Assembly: GCA_900618425.1 (NCBI GenBank)
Contig: UZAN01039382.1
Coordinates: forward strand, 1 to 64,000
From: Echinostoma caproni
Taxonomy: Eukaryota; Platyhelminthes; Trematoda; Plagiorchiida; Echinostomatidae
Direction: 5' to 3'
DNA length: 64,000 bases
Numbering within the stretch: position 1 is the first letter of the stretch; each line of letters begins with the position of its first letter. This document shows, in pieces, positions 61,785 through 64,000 of the stretch. The translations under genes and the position numbers were made by a program. The notes under the pieces were generated by a model. That model saw only the letters and a program-made list of their open reading frames with translations. It did no database searches and was not told the origin of the DNA.

Positions 61785-64000
61785 TGTCGCTTGCATCTGA
61801 TGAACGGGGTTTCTTAACACGATCAGTGTACTACTCTGTACATGACGTTTTTAAAGTCATGAGTCATCCTAGCGATGGGACAGGCAAATTACCGCATCCG
61901 GTAATCCCTTTTTGCGGATTACATTTTCATGGTGAATATTTGTATATCGTGAGCTCTCACGTGATAAAATACTGATACCCTCACTATAATAATATTAGTG
62001 CAGTAAATAAATCGTTTTACATTTCATTTTTTCAATTTCAAAACGTGCAGTAAGCTTTCAAGAAAGAGGCCACGGTCAAACAAAGCTGTCTGATGGAACG
62101 TAGAAATATGGGAAAGGGGACACAAATAGCACCATCCATTTGTAATATTCGAAAAAGGAATTAATGAAATCGTTCGAGAGCATTCCATCTTCTAATTTTT
62201 CAATAAGAATACGAACCTTTAGATGGTCTAACTGGAATCCCATTCCTGTTTCATTTTTAGCGACATGCGCACTCTGTTAATTTAGTAACTGAGTATTACA
62301 AGTCAGAGGATGGATGTGTCATTTGGGTTTATCTACAAGTAGATATCCGTCATGATATCCTTCATGGATTCATCCCATTCATCCCATGTACCTTTTGGGG
62401 GAGGCGTATTTGTAGACGAGGAGGTAACATCCACCGATAGGTTGCACCGATAGGTTACGGGCTCGATATAGTCTACAGATTGAAGGTAGCAAGGTGAACT
62501 GAACGAAGCCATTTCTATTTTGTTTTGTTTAAAACAGTTCAGTCAACCAATTCACCATTGCATACTAACGGGAGTCGCTGGCATCTCAAATTGGATAAAG
62601 CGGGATGCTTTAAGTATTCTGACAGGCCATATAATTTAGAAATGGTTTTACGAAAAGATGGGTTTCTTTTTTGAACGCGGCCGAATTATCGGTGTTCTCT
62701 TTTTAAATGATCTGATTGTTTGGGACAATCTGATATTGCAGCCAATACTTTAATCATCTTATCATCGTGTCTTTTCCCATAGAGATTATGGACTCGTATC
62801 CATCCGCTTGTGTACCGTTACAAAATACCCGTTTATTTTATCATGACTTTGTTATCACCTTGTGATCATCTAATAATGTACAAGCTTGAGAATGAGTAAT
62901 CGAAAAGAATTCTTCGCTTCACTGGTCTTTTCAATGATCGGTGGGGATATTTTAGGAAAAACTAATTAACAACAGTTATCCTCTGGCACATTGTTCGCAT
63001 GACGTCATACCCGAGAGAATTATGGTTCATTTGAGATCAGTAATATCCTGTCACAAATCTGAATAGTAAAGTCAGAAACATGGGTTTGCATAAATTATTC
63101 ATGATCATTTTGCTACACCTGTACACGTTGATACTGCAGTCAACGGGATTTCAATGGTCAATGAGGTGTGAACAAACATGCACGTTGTTTGCATAGATCG
63201 GGTTTGTGATTCAGAATGTCCAGAGCATCGGAAAATTTCGGTAACCTTGTTAATACCATAGAGAGATGACAATCCCATCCGACGAAGCTGTTTCTGCAAA
63301 ACAAGCTGGATCACGAGGTAGACGCATCTTTGAGTGTTTTTCTCATGAAAACAAGCGCACTCTGATCAGAATTTTACCATACGTTTTATCATACGTTTAT
63401 CATACGTAAGGTTTGTAGTGATGATACATTGCAGTCCAGAATAAGTCTTATTCTTGACGTGCATTGAGTAGGTGATGATGCAGAAGCTTCTACTGATAGG
63501 CATATACAATTGGTGTACAACACAACCAAAAGACCGTGCGTTCTTCATCAGAACTTTTACATCCCCGTTCCTTTATAGGGACACTACCTTGGATTTTCTC
63601 AATGGACGTCTATCTAAAGTGATATCTGAAATATTCCCTGCAGCTCAATCTTACATTCTCGTTGCCTTTTGCGCCTAAATTTTCGGCGAACAAAAGATGA
63701 GCTGCTTAATAATTTCAAACCCTTTGTTGTATATGCTCTCATGCGCACTTGTCTTATGCGATAAATAGGACACAACACCATGCGATTATGAAAACGCATT
63801 GCTGAGCACTACTCACGGACCTCAACAATGGAACGGTTAGATGCATTTTTATCTCGGTTATTGGTTATCTCATCGATCGCGGGCATAGTGTTTAGTCGAT
63901 GTAATAACTTTCCTCCGTCTTTCTTAATGTTGTTTATAACTCAGATAGTTATAGATTTTCCGTTTCATCCCATTTTCGTTGTCCATCGGATCTTATGTAA
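61785..64000. other. gene-less stretch
   Basis: No recognised gene or RNA. A small tandem repeat lies at 63377-63410. The window ends in ordinary A/T-rich sequence. Confidence 0.45.
63377..63410. repeat. tandem repeat, CATACGTTTAT-type unit x3
   Basis: Three imperfect copies of an 11-12-bp unit CATACGTTT(T)AT lie in direct tandem. Confidence 0.7.

Noticed and set aside
1..64000. Prokaryotic features (operons, Shine-Dalgarno sites, CRISPR arrays, insertion sequences)
   Set aside because: Gene density, splice-like introns and repeat content are eukaryotic. No regularly spaced repeat array or operon is present.

Overview
The window looks like eukaryotic, metazoan DNA, most likely from a parasitic flatworm (trematode-like). 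It is A/T-rich by eye and has no operon-like packing, no long intact ORF and no rRNA or functional tRNA gene. It is littered with decayed retroelements: Penelope-like elements with GIY-YIG endonucleases, APE-type non-LTR retrotransposons, an RTE-like reverse transcriptase tail, tRNA-derived SINEs and one Tc1/mariner/IS630-type transposase. The flatworm assignment is inference from this repeat mix, not from a diagnostic gene. It reads as intergenic or large-intron sequence.

Layout. 0-6.5 kb: almost featureless, with a SINE-like remnant, an alternating Y-R tract, small tandem repeats and G-rich tracts. 6.6-7.4 kb (minus): DDE transposase relic interrupted by a probable 38-bp spliceosomal intron and truncated after its second catalytic Asp. 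9.4-10.1 kb: a GAT/ATC triplet expansion that on the minus strand encodes an Asp/Ser-rich acidic ORF. 12.4 kb: minus-strand SINE. 13.9-14.7 kb: a foldback structure with arms of about 265 bp. 21.4 and 51.6 kb: two copies of one tRNA-derived SINE. 27.7-27.9 kb (minus): a possible trypsin-like exon that has lost its active-site His. 29.0 kb: another SINE. 30.6-32.4 kb (minus): 5'-truncated CR1-type retrotransposon with a pentamer tandem tail. 33.5-34.5 kb (minus) and 47.2-48.4 kb (plus): two Penelope-like relics, each RT plus GIY-YIG. 36.75 kb: a compact near-perfect hairpin. 42.9-45.3 kb (minus): a decayed but nearly full-length EN+RT non-LTR element; a second, 5'-truncated copy of the same subfamily lies at 61.2-61.8 kb. 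49.5-50.1 kb (plus): RTE-like RT C-terminal relic. 54.53-54.58 kb (minus) and 59.61-59.67 kb (plus): two diverged copies of a hammerhead-ribozyme-like motif of the kind carried by Penelope-like elements.

Nothing here forms a pathway. The sequence records waves of transposition followed by decay. The most interesting signals are the hammerhead-like motif with a paired C3U/G8A core change, the intron inside the transposase, the free-standing hairpin at 36.75 kb and the frame-biased variation of the acidic repeat. No database search was possible, so family names rest on motif recognition.
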